A stretch of DNA of 64,000 nt from Anastrepha obliqua. Lineage: Eukaryota > Arthropoda > Insecta > Diptera > Tephritidae. The position numbers and the translations under genes were made by a program. Under the pieces are notes generated by a model. That model did not search any database, was not told where the DNA came from, and was given only the letters and a program-made list of their open reading frames with translations. The stretch covers positions 60,350,406-60,414,405 of the forward strand of contig NC_072897.1 in assembly GCF_027943255.1 (NCBI RefSeq), in the 5' to 3' direction. Shown one piece after another: positions 54,936 through 64,000 of the stretch; positions within the stretch are counted from its first letter, which is position 1; each line of letters opens with the position of its first letter.

Positions 54936-57491
54936 TTTCATGAGAAGGTGCAAATGTTACTGTGAGCTTTTTTTAGTACAATTGAGATTTGAAAGATTTG
55001 AAGTAAGGGAATTTAGCACACCGAGTTTATAGACACCTCGCTGACTTTTCCCCACACAAAAATTAGAAACACCACACATCTTTCACCTCAACACACAACA
55101 CATTTCTCACCTCGACATTAAATCAATTAAATTTTTACTATTTTCGTATTTTTTAAATAATAAGCGAATAAATAAAATTTATTACATAATTTATTTTTTC
55201 AATTACATTAAAAAAAACGAATTTAAAAAAAAAAGAATTAATAAAAAAAGTTTTCGCCGGGAATTAAAATCGAGTCTAACATGTGGCGAGGAAAAATTGG
55301 CGGTGCGTTTATTTCTTCGGCTGCTTATTTTTTTACCATTTTGTTTCTTTTGAAATGATAAGTGGATACATAAAATTTATTACAAATTTTTTTACGATTA
55401 CATTAAAAAAAAAAAATTTAAAAACGAAAAAAAAAAAATTTGCGCCGAGATTGATGGCGAGTCACGTGGGGAGGATAAATACGCAGAGCGTTTGTTTCTG
55501 CACCTGCGTTGTGAACAAAAGGTTTGTGATGTCTACGTAGATAGGTATGCGCGCAACGCGAATAAGTTTTAATAAATTCTGAAAGTAATTCATGAAGTTT
55601 TTCATTACATACATTCATAAATAAACGTATACTCTATATGTACATAAATGATGGTATATGACAATATAAATACATAATATGTATGTACATGTCAATAGGA
55701 GGTATTTGCATTCAGAAAAAAATAACGGTTTAAGATAAATCAACACTTATTTTATATTGTATGTCAATTTATAGTTTATGTATTCGACAGCATTTACATA
55801 TGTACATATGTATGTATGTACATTTGTATATGAAAAACAATAATGCACAAGCGCAAGAACCTCATCTTCCTTTCATACATATGTACATATGCATGTATGC
55901 CCAATAACCTTGACTTATAAATATATGTACACATGTCACAGCACATCACATTCTTACAAGAAATCAAATACACATACGTACTAGTGAACGAGTTTCTTCC
56001 TAACAAGTGCAAAAACAATTCTGCTCTATGTATGTATATATACCCACTTTATGTCCTAGCATGTATACATACATATATACCTACTTGCCTTCTAAACTTC
56101 CCACAAAATAATTGTATTTATATGTTACTACATCCATGCACGTTCATACATTCATGCATACATATATGCGCGAGCACAGCCCTCCCTTCTTGCTTCCGTG
56201 TACTTTTGTCTTTCACCAGTCGATATTCCTAATATTGTACTTACAAAAACACAATACTTTGATAGACGCAAAAGCAACAGTAAGCGCAACGCGCCACCAC
56301 ACATTCTAAAATGTTCTAGAACACAACAAAAACACATACCTCACATGCGCATGTCGCCCAAAGCTAAAATCTAAGCCTAGCGACTACAAAAACAAAATAC
56401 ATTCGTAGACGCAGTCGCAGCGGCCATGATTCTATCAGCGATGGCGTTGAACAATTTAGAACAAAAACAAAAAGTTCATTCATAAGTTCGAGCTCATATT
56501 TCAATTTCATTCATAAAACGAGCCGCCCATATGCCAATTTTCGCGACCATTCGAAAATAGTCAATATTGGAATATTTCGCGTGGAATTATTTGCCAATAT
56601 TTGATAAATCTTGAATTTTTGTCAAATCGAGTGGCCGCGGCTCCGTATGTATGTAGGCACACATATATGTATGTAAATATGTCTTCTAACTGTTCGACAG
56701 TCGCGAGTTAATGCGACTTAGATTCCTTGAACAAATCCAGGGAATCACACATTTCTGTCCGCAAAGCCGCATATATGTACCCTATGATCAAAACGTACCG
56801 GGAATGTTTAAATAAAACATAACGGAGTTAAATTTCAGGCAAAGTTATATTATCTCCTTCAAAATATGACCCGTCTGAAGCAACACACATGTGCCATCGT
56901 TTAACCCAGTCCTCCAAACACCCCCGGCAGGCCGACATGGCCTTCAGCTCCTTCGTCGTATTCTCTTTGATCTCTTTGATCGGTGCGATAGCACGTTATC
57001 ATCACGCAAAATCTGAGAATTGTTTGTTCACATTTCCGGCCGTCCGCAACATACAGCATCTCTCAATGGCTTCAAAACGGATAAATAATATTCTTTATTG
57101 ACTGCCTGGCCCGATGGAAGGTAGTCATGGTGGACTATGCCTTGGCAATCGAAGAAAACAGTCAACATCACCTTCCCGGTTCGTTTTGCTCATAGGGTAT
57201 ACATATCCCATATTTTCACTGACGGACAGGAAGACGGTCGCAGTTGTTGTGTTTTGTATGCATACATTTTGCGTTCGTTGAAGGTTTGTAAATATTTATA
57301 TATATTTATATACATATGCGTGTATGCGCGTTTGGCTTTCTGGATGCATCCATGGATATTAGAATATTTTCTCATCAATATGTGTATGTAAGTAGTTCAG
57401 ATTTGACTGAAGAGATTAAATATAGGAATGCATATTCATATGATTGCCTTTATGGCTGTTTTACATATAAATTCAAAAAGAGTATGAATAA
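54936..57491 (+). repeat. large palindrome, right arm (copy C, proximal)
   Basis: It starts ATGAGAAGGTGCAAATGTTA, the same point as the loop-proximal end of copy A (45825). It matches copy B inverted throughout, and copy A up to the deletion. It has no piggyBac, so it gives the empty site for that element. It is interrupted at 57491 by a Helitron; it continues at 60307-60708 and 62354-62384. Confidence 0.9.
56780..57197 (+). mobile_element. 418-bp mariner derivative in right arm
   Basis: Ends CCCTATGATCAAAACG (56780) and the complement of CCCTATGAGCAAAACG (57197), TA at 56778-56779 and 57198-57199. It is nearly identical to 51515-51932 in inverse orientation. The internal deletion joint is the same, so both descend from one insertion or from one MITE subfamily. 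Confidence 0.92.
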
Positions 57492-57797
57492 TCTATATAT
57501 ATAAAAATGAAATGATGTTCGTTTGTACGCATTTTTTTGGGCCGATACGAGGCCAATTTTATTCATTCTTTTTTCATATTATAGGGATCCACTAGGGGAA
57601 GGTTTTTAGCAAAAAAAAATTTCTTTTAAATATTTTCTTCATATAAAAAAAAGAAAAAATCAAAATATTGTACAAAACAAAACTTGCTCGATTCTTAGAT
57701 TAAAGTAAGTTTCGAATCGACATAAATTTTATGTGTACAACTTTTTTTGAATTTTTCGTTATTGTATACAGAAATTTCAAATGATTCGAATGAAATT

Positions 57798-58195
57798 TTT
57801 TTTTTTTTTTTATTTCTTTCATAAAATAATACACCTGTCAATAAGTAATTTGATTTACAAAAAGATGGAATGAGAGTGATATTGAAGGGCCAATGCCCCC
57901 AAGCTCATTTAGAAGAAATATATACATATTATTTAAAAACAAGTGGTTAACAAACAATGACATATACGATTAGTTGACAATTGATTACAAGGATTTTGCA
58001 AGATCTGTTGGTGTTTGACGGTTAAGCCGACTTTGGGTAGATTTTTCTTTATTTGGTAGTCTTCTCATCATAGGATTTGTATGCGTTAATAGTCTATTTA
58101 TGTGTCTTCTGCTAGCGCTTTGTATTGTTTCATCAATAGTATCGATGTCAAGGTCGCGATGAATATCTGCGTTAGGTATGTACCAAGGTGCATTA
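57798..58195 (-). mobile_element. Jockey-like non-LTR element, 3' end with poly(A)
   Basis: On the minus strand from about 58192 the translation is APWYIPNADIHRDLDIDTID, then RRHINRLLTHTNPMMRRLP, ending at a stop near 57985. This is the extreme C-terminus of Jockey-clade pol. About 180 bp of 3' UTR and a poly(A) tract (plus-strand T-run, about 57796-57811) follow. It is 5'-truncated and inside the Helitron. A clear target duplication is not visible. Confidence 0.8.
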
Positions 58196-58660
58196 GTTAA
58201 GGTCCTAAGTATTTATGAAAATAATGTTTCAATTCAATTGAGCAATGCTTTCTTTGACCAATTTTATATGGAAATGAATGCGTTTGCAAACGATGTTTTC
58301 GGCTATGAACAAATGTTGGAATCGAATGAAAAAGGAAAGAAACGCGAAATGATAAAAAAAATTCTTGGAAAATTTAAAATGAATGGTGCTTCATTGGAAA
58401 AATTCAAAGGTAATAAGAACATACACAAGATAAAGTTAGAATTCGAATTTTTAGATTTATTTTGTTTATTTCTCATTTTTTCAAAAGTACACCACACAAC
58501 AACTCATTCCAACTCTGATTTTGAAATCCTGTTGGAATTGGGGATCGATAATTTTGTCACTATAATGGTCAATGGAAATTTGAGTGTATCAGACCTTGCA
58601 TATTATTTACCATATCAACTTTTTATGGAACATATGGACCGAATGAACACAAAAAAATAA
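58178..58660 (+). CDS. open frame of unknown origin inside the Helitron
   Basis: A 160-codon frame ends at a TAA near 58660. Its first dozen codons fall in the inverted Jockey-like fragment, so the real 5' end is lost or lies at the junction. The product has NAFFDQFYMEMNAFANDVFG, a Lys-rich segment (NEKGKKREMIKKILGKFK), an aromatic hydrophobic stretch (FEFLDLFCLFLIF, possibly one membrane segment) and ends LFMEHMDRMNTKK. I recognise no family. Codons are AT-rich like the flanks. Absence of stops over 480 bases of about 70% AT sequence is unusual but not decisive. It may be captured host sequence, a Helitron accessory gene, or another element. Confidence 0.45.
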   Translation: MYQGALVKVLSIYENNVSIQLSNAFFDQFYMEMNAFANDVFGYEQMLESNEKGKKREMIKKILGKFKMNGASLEKFKGNKNIHKIKLEFEFLDLFCLFLIFSKVHHTTTHSNSDFEILLELGIDNFVTIMVNGNLSVSDLAYYLPYQLFMEHMDRMNTKK

Positions 58661-58914
58661 TTTAGTTTTGTTTTGGTTTTTTGCAATATTTTGGTTTTCA
58701 GTTAATACAATAAAAACAATACTGTTTTTTCGTGAACACAAATTTCTAAATTTATTACGTTGTTTGTTTAGAATTTTTTTAGAAAAAAGTAAATTTTTTG
58801 GTTTTGAGGAAATTTTTTTATTGTTGCTATTTGTGAAAGCGTAGATATTTGTAAGTATTTGACTATAATCCTAAAAGTTAATGGAATACCACTATGACAC
58901 ATAGAAAACATTTT

Positions 58915-59470
58915 TCCAAAGGGGTGTTTTTCGAAAATTATAAAAAAAATTGTTTTCAAAAATTTTAAAGAAATAAAGTAAAATGAAAAAATTTCGAAAC
59001 CATGAAATTTTTTCAAAACCAAATTTTCCTCAAAAAGATAAAAGAAATTTCTTCGAAGAGGTGTTTTTCTAAAATTACAAAAAAAAAATTTCAAAAATTT
59101 TAAACAAATAAAATAAAATAAAACTTTTTCAAGGGCATGAAATTTTTTCAAAACAAAATTTTCTGAAAACCAAACAAAATTAAAAAAAAAATGGTGTTTT
59201 CAAAGCATTTCATATTCCACTATTAATAGAGAATACATTTTTTCGAGGGGGTGTTTTTCAAAGCGGAAAAAAATCTTTTTTTACAAATCAATTTAAACTT
59301 TTACAAAAGTATAAAATTTTTTCAAGAACAAAATTTTCTCAAAAACGTTAAATTAAAAAAAAATAGTTTTTTCAAAATATTTAATTTTCAGCAATTAACT
59401 GAGAAGAAATTTGTTAGAGCGAAGTGTTCTTCAAAACTTCAAAAAACACTTTTTAACCAAAAAAAATAAA
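58915..59470 (+). repeat. degenerate tandem repeat, about 140-180 bp unit
   Basis: GGTGTTTTTC-like words followed by (A)AAATT(A/T) tracts recur at about 58918, 59055, 59237 and 59418. Between them AAATTTTTTCAAAAC and TTTTCTCAAAAA blocks recur. Spacing varies (137-182 bp), so the units have drifted. It is non-coding; the small frames in it are by-products of low complexity. Confidence 0.7.
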
Positions 59471-59492
59471 CCTTTTTTCAAAAACAACAGGA

Positions 59493-60240
59493 ATGATAAC
59501 ATTACCTAACAATTTCTGCACTTTTGCACAGTCTAAAGATGCATTGATACAGAGTGTATTTCCAAACATAGTTCAACATTACAAAAACCATGATTGACTC
59601 AGCGAAAGAGCAATTTTAGCTGGGAAAAATAAGGACGTCAATGATATAAATTCAGCTATTTTAGATCAAATACCTGGTGACATAGTTGCGTATAAGTCAA
59701 TGGACACTATTACTGATCAAGATGAGGTCGTAAATTATCCAACTGAATTTTTAAACTCACTCGATTTGCCAGGCTTACCACCTCATAATTTACGATTAAA
59801 AATTGGAGCACCGATTATTATGCTGCGCAATAGTAATGTGCCCCGACTTTGCAACGGTACCAGACTCGCTGTGAAGAAGCTAATGGGTTATCGAAGCAAC
59901 AATTTTGAAAGGGAAGTACAAAGGAGAAGACATTTTGATACCCTGAATTCCACTGATTCCGGCGGATTTACCATTCGATTTCAAACGTTTGCAGTTCCCT
60001 ATTCGCCTTGCCTTCGCTATGATAATTAATAAGGCGCAAAGACAGTCTCTACAAATGTGCGGTATTAATTTAGAATACCCAATTTTTTCTCATGGACAAT
60101 TGTATGTAACTTGCTCACGAGTTGGCAAACCATCGTCATTATTCACGCGAAAGATGAAAATACCAAAATCGTTGTCTACCAAAAAGTGTTACAATAAAGT
60201 TCGAATGAAATTGTATCAAAGAATTTGCTTTGTTTCGTAT
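59493..60240 (+). pseudogene. Helitron helicase C-terminus
   Basis: From 59493 the translation is ITLPNNFCTFAQSKDALIQS, then a stop where Trp is expected (HD*LSERAIL). It continues with AILDQIPGD, 59700-59880 (LKIGAPIIMLRNSN, NGTRLAVKKLM) and, after two frame changes, 59989-60110 ([27 protein letters not shown]). These are the last motifs of the PIF1-like helicase. It shares these motifs with the Helitron at 11664-12308 but is clearly diverged, so it is a different family. Confidence 0.88.
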
Positions 60241-60306
60241 TAATTTTATTCTCTTTCAGCAAATCATTGAATTTATCGTCTAGCGAAGCGGGCGAGGGTA
60301 CGCTAG

Positions 60307-60708
60307 TGTTATATAGAAAATAAATTTCTAAATAACAGGTATTAGAAAAACCTGAATACACTATTTTAAATCAATTCTAATTAAACCAAATACAAAAAAT
60401 TAAATAAAAATATCGAACAAAGAAAAGTCTGTACAGGACTTGAACCTGAGTCAAACATGAGACTATGACCGCACACACAACACGTCTTTCACGATTGCCC
60501 TAATCTATAATTACTAATGAAATTTTCTAAATCACTCATTTATTCGATTCGCAGTTTTACATGCACATATTCTGCGTTAGTTGAAAGTTTGTATGCGTAA
60601 TTATATGCATATGTATGTGTGTATGCGCGTTTGGCTTTCTGGACGGATATTAGAATGATATTTTCTCATCAATATAATTTGGATTTGATGAAATAGATTA
60701 TAGACATA
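60307..60708 (+). repeat. large palindrome, right arm (copy C, distal)
   Basis: It matches 50860-51225 in reverse: AATAACAGGTATTAGAAAA, GAAAAGTCTGTACAGGACTT, CACGTCTTTCACGATTG and TGGCTTTCTGGACGGATATT. It is interrupted at 60708 by a Tc1-like element and resumes at 62354. Confidence 0.9.
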
Positions 60709-62353
60709 CAGTGAGTCACAATCAAAGTGAGCCACACTTCCTAGTCATCAGATTTAGTAGAAATTTGTTTAAAAATACCACAGATTGGAAAAAAGGTTTA
60801 TGTGTTTTTATTGTTTGAATATTAGCTTCAATAATTCATCGCTTACATGAAGAACTTTCTTTGTTTATTATAAAAAAATGAACAAAAACTAAAATAGTTC
60901 ACAAATCTATCTCACAGTGAAAGTGAGCCACCTTAGCTGAACTGAACTTAAATAACAAATTAATACTTTGTTGGGCCACCTTTGGCGGAAATAACGGCTT
61001 TTAGACGTCGGGGCATTGATTTTAATAACTTACAGATATATGTGGAAGGAATTGCATGCCGCTCGTCTTGTAAGGCATCTAAAAGACTTTGTTTTGAAGA
61101 AATGCTATGTTTCCGCAGGTTCTGGTCAAGACGGAACCATAAGTTTTCAATTATATTTATTATATAGAGACTGCGGTGGTACTTCCAATACATGGGGGCA
61201 GTTATATAATAGATATTCCCGCGCAACAAACGACTTGTGCTTAGGATCATTATCCTGGTAAAAATAGAAGTCGCCTTCGATCCCTAGTTGGCTTAAGATT
61301 TTGCTTCAAAACGTCTATATAAACGTATTTATCCATTATGCCTGGAATATGTTGAAGATTTCCAGTTCCACCACCTGCCATGCAATCCCAAACCATGACG
61401 GAGCCACCGCCGTGCTTCATATTGGGAGTTAGGTTTTTCGGCTGAAACTCAGTGTTTTTTTTATCGCCATACCATCTTCTTACCGTCAGAGCCAAATAAG
61501 TTAAATTTACTTTCGTCTGTAAAGAGAACCTACAAAAATATTATTATAGCCTCTACGTTGCATTATACCGTTATGAACCTTTTGCCAGAAACTCATATCC
61601 TTGTAGACATATTTCAGCGCAAACTCCAACCTTTTTTTTCGATTTTTGCTGCTAATAAATGGCTTGTTTCTGGCCGTACGACCATTATAACCATGCTTTC
61701 TGAGAACTCTTCTTACAGTTTCGGGGTTAACGTGGATATTTAGCTGCTCCTCAACCATCTTGGTCAATTTTGGAGCACTAAGATAAGGGTTTTTCTTCAC
61801 TTCCCGCAAAATAAATGCCTCGTCCTTTCTGAAAACGCCTTTTTTTTGCTTTCTTTCTGCTTGTTTCCTACTCTTCCTCCTCTAGTAAAGCGATGTATGG
61901 TGTGCTGGGACGCTGAGTCCCTCGACTTTTATTCACATATTCCGCAATTTTTCTTTGGGATATTCCTTTTTTAAAAAGATCAATTACTAACTGTCTAATT
62001 TCAACACTTGTTTGTCGACCCATCTTTATAACCCGCTTGATAATAAACAACTAAAACACTAAGAATAAGATGCAAGCGAAAATTAATATCCAAAAATACA
62101 TATCCCGTTATTTTAAAAGAAACAAGGTTAGGTGGCTCACTTTGAGTGTGACGTTAGTTTGTGCGTTTGGTTTTGTTCTTCATTATTACTCTTACTTCGG
62201 CAGCAAACAAACAGAAAAAATACAGTTAGATTACACAAGCATGCTCACTTGATAAAGTTGACAAAAAATAATGGGTGTTTGAAAGTATTTACAAAAGTTG
62301 TTTAAACAAATATCTTCAAGGAATTGGTGGCTCACTTTGACTGTGACTCATTG
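60709..62353 (-). mobile_element. Tc1-like transposon with IR/DR termini, 1645 bp
   Basis: Outer ends are CAGTGAGTCACAATCAAAGT (60709) and the near-complement ending at 62353, with TA at 60707-60708 and 62354-62355. A second copy of the AAAGTGAGCCACCT motif sits inside each end (about 60917 and about 62130), so each terminus has two related sites about 200 bp apart. It is inserted in the right arm of the palindrome; the empty site is in arm B near 50850. Confidence 0.93.
60960..62023 (-). pseudogene. Tc1-like transposase, inactive
   Basis: It starts at 62023 (MGRQTSVEIRQLVIDLFKKG), with the first helix-turn-helix (ISQRKIAEYVNKS). The frame shifts near 61880. 61809-61507 continues with APKLTKMVEEQLNIHVNPET and GYNGRTARNKPFISSKN, then 61495-61250 with GGGSVMVWDCMAGGGTGN. 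The second Asp (DNDPKHKS) is near 61250, and NLWFRLDQNLRKHS carries the region after the final acidic residue. The end is SMPRRLKAVISAKGGPTKY, stop at 60960. The helix-turn-helix, GGSVMVW and C-terminal motifs are standard. At least three lesions. Confidence 0.9.
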
Positions 62354-62384
62354 TATGTACATATTTTCTGTTTTGATTGATTTA

Positions 62385-62801
62385 TCTATACTAATATTAT
62401 AAAGAGGAAAACTTTGTTTGTTTGTTTGTTTGTTTGTTTGTAACGAATAGGCTCAAAAACTACTGGACCGATTTTAAAAATTCTTTCAGCATTCGAAACC
62501 TACATTATCCAAGAGTAACATGGATTACATTTTATTTTGGAAAAAAATAGGGTTCCGTAAGATATTTGGATTTTTCGGACACAAACTGAAAAAAATCTTA
62601 GATCTATACTAATATTATAAAGAGGAAAACTTTGTTTGTTTGTTTGTAACGAATAGGCTCAAAAACTACTGGGCCGATTTTAAAAATTCTTTCACCATTC
62701 GAAAACTACACTATCCAAGAGTAACATGGATTACATTTTATTTTGGAAAAAAATAGGGTTCCTTAAGATATTTGGATTTTTCGGACACAAACTGAAAAAA
62801 A
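62385..62801 (+). mobile_element. two stacked Helitron 5' ends
   Basis: TCTATACTAATATTATAAAG starts at 62385 and again at 62603, each preceded by A. Each copy continues through (TTTG)n, TAACGAATAGGCTCAAAAAC and ATTTGGATTTTTCGGACAC for about 200 bp. The second runs into a third, different 5' end at 62802. The same 5' end occurs once in H1 (39026). No matching 3' end is present between the copies. Confidence 0.85.
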
Positions 62802-64000
62802 TCTTATATATAAAATAAAGTCAACTTTTTGTGTGTGTTCGCTAACCGGCCGTGTCTGCACCGAATTAAACCAAACTTACACACATTGTTAAGAAGGGAT
62901 TGAAGATGGTTTCCGTATAGTTTGGATACCTATTGGTGAATAGGGCTCGAGATATAGGTCAAAACGTGGACCCGGGTAACCTTCGGATGTGTATGTACAA
63001 TATGGGTATCAAATGGAAGCTGTTGGTGAATGCTTTAGTTCAGAGTATTTTTCATGCCGCTCCATGACTAGGGTCTCGAGATTGACACCAAAACGTGGAC
63101 CCTAGAATGTGTATGTACAATATGGGTATCAAATGGAAGCTGCTGGTGAATCCTTTAGTACAGAGTATTTTTCATGCTGCTCCGTGATTGGGGTCTCGAG
63201 ATATAGGTCAAAACGGTGACCCGGGTAACCTTTGGTTGTGTATGTACATTATGGGTATCAAATGAAAGCTGTTGATAAGTGTTTTAATACGGGGTAATTT
63301 TCATACCTATTGATGACTAGGGTCTCGAAATATAGGCTAAAACGTGGACCCGCCGTGTCTTTGCACCGAATGAAACCAAACTTACACACATTCTTAAGGA
63401 GGCATTGAAGATGGTTTTCGTATAGTTTAAATACCTATTGGTAGATAGGGTCTCGAGATATAGGTCAAAACGTGGACCCGGGTAACCTTCGGATGTGTAT
63501 GTACAATATGGGTATCAAATGGAAGCTGTTGGTGAATGCTTTAGTTCAGAGTATTTCCATCCGCTCCGTGACTAGGGTCTCGAGATAGAGACCAAAACGT
63601 GGACCTTAGAATGTGTTGGTACAATATGGATATCAAATGAAAGCTGTTGATAAGTGCTTTAATACGGGGTCATTTTCATACCTATTGATGACGAGGGTCT
63701 CGAGATATAGGTCAAAATGTGGACCCGGGTAACCTTCGGACGTGTATGTACAATATGGGTATCAAATGGAAGCTGTTGATAAGTGCTTTAATACGGGGTA
63801 ATTTTCATACCTATTGATGACTAGGGTCTGGAAATATATGCCAAAACATGGACCCGCCGTGTCTTTGCACCGAATTAAACCAAACTTACACACATTGTTA
63901 AGGAGGCATTGAATATGGGTTTCGTATTGTTTGGATACCTATTGGTAGATGGGGTCTCGAGATATAGGTCAAAACGTGGACCCGGGTAACCTTCGGATGT
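62802..64000 (+). mobile_element. minisatellite Helitron (H3), continues past the window
   Basis: It begins TCTTATATATAAAATAAAG at 62802 after A, as in H2 but on the plus strand. From about 62860 it is a minisatellite with units of about 125 bp (GGTCAAAACGTGGACCC, GGGTCTCGAGATATAGG, TATGGGTATCAAATG). It is cut by the window end, so the 3' terminus and total size are unknown. Confidence 0.85.

Larger units (their letters stand above)
57492..60306 (+). mobile_element. Helitron, 2815 bp, with helicase remnant
   Basis: It begins TCTATATATATAAAAATGAA at 57492 and ends GCGAGGGTACGCTAG at 60306. It is inserted between A (57491) and T (60307). The partner arm B reads GTATGAATAATTTTATATA near 51225, giving the uninterrupted A-T site. 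Contents in order: 5' sequence, an inverted Jockey-like 3' end (57798-58195), a frame of unknown origin (58178-58660), an AT-rich degenerate repeat (58915-59470) and a helicase C-terminus (59493-60240). The Rep domain is absent. Confidence 0.92.

Noticed and set aside
58768..59469. Phe/Lys-rich frames on both strands (58768-59151, 59251-59469)
   Set aside because: They read a low-complexity A/T tandem repeat; the residue make-up is what such DNA would encode by chance.

Overview
This window is eukaryotic, AT-rich, and consists almost entirely of transposable elements. I found no convincing host gene, no rRNA and no prokaryotic signal. The element mix (Tc1/mariner, piggyBac, Helitron, LOA-like and Jockey-like non-LTR elements, Ty3/Gypsy) and the many TATG/ACATATGTACAT microsatellites suggest an insect, probably a higher fly. 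A tephritid fruit fly is my best guess from the style of the repeats and of the SINE; that is inference, not proof.

The background layer is a family of long, modular inverted repeats (fold-back elements). Arms recur at 5325-8500, 11005-11275, 26844-28137/36180-36480, 36840-39115, 40785-42290, 43088-43400, 45585-49972, 50790-53800 and 54936-62384. The last two form a palindrome with arms of about 3 kb. Nearly every other element sits inside one of these arms. Several arms exist in both interrupted and uninterrupted form, so empty sites can be read directly and many insertion boundaries fixed to the base.

Layout: 0.9-5.1 kb, decayed LOA/I-type retrotransposon. 5.3-9.3 kb, fold-back arm holding a tandem array and two hairpin elements. 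9.3-11.0 kb, non-autonomous Helitron with a minisatellite. 11.5-16.2 kb, Rep/helicase Helitron with both termini. 16.3-18.6 kb, non-LTR element split by a tRNA-derived SINE. 18.7-21.0 kb, Jockey-like element. 21.4-26.8 kb, Tc3-like transposon carrying a mariner in its transposase gene and an LOA-like element in its leader. 27.7-28.1 kb, 3' end of an RTE-like element. 28.1-36.2 kb, Gypsy retrotransposon with a CACTA-ended transposon inserted in pol, which itself holds a solo copy of the same LTR. 37.0-39.0 kb, second minisatellite Helitron. 39.1-40.8 kb, Tc1. 43.5-44.2 kb, hairpin element. 44.6-45.2 kb, deleted mariner-type element. 46.5-49.3 kb, nearly intact piggyBac. 50.8-62.4 kb, the large palindrome with a truncated Tc1 at its centre, two 418-bp mariner derivatives, one Helitron and one Tc1. 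62.4-64 kb, stacked Helitron 5' ends running off the window.

The least ordinary items are the CACTA-ended transposon at 30986-34304 (long inverted arms, a three-CxxC-pair transposase I cannot place in a named family, and a recoverable intron), the large palindrome, and a 160-codon open frame of unknown origin inside the Helitron at 57492-60306.
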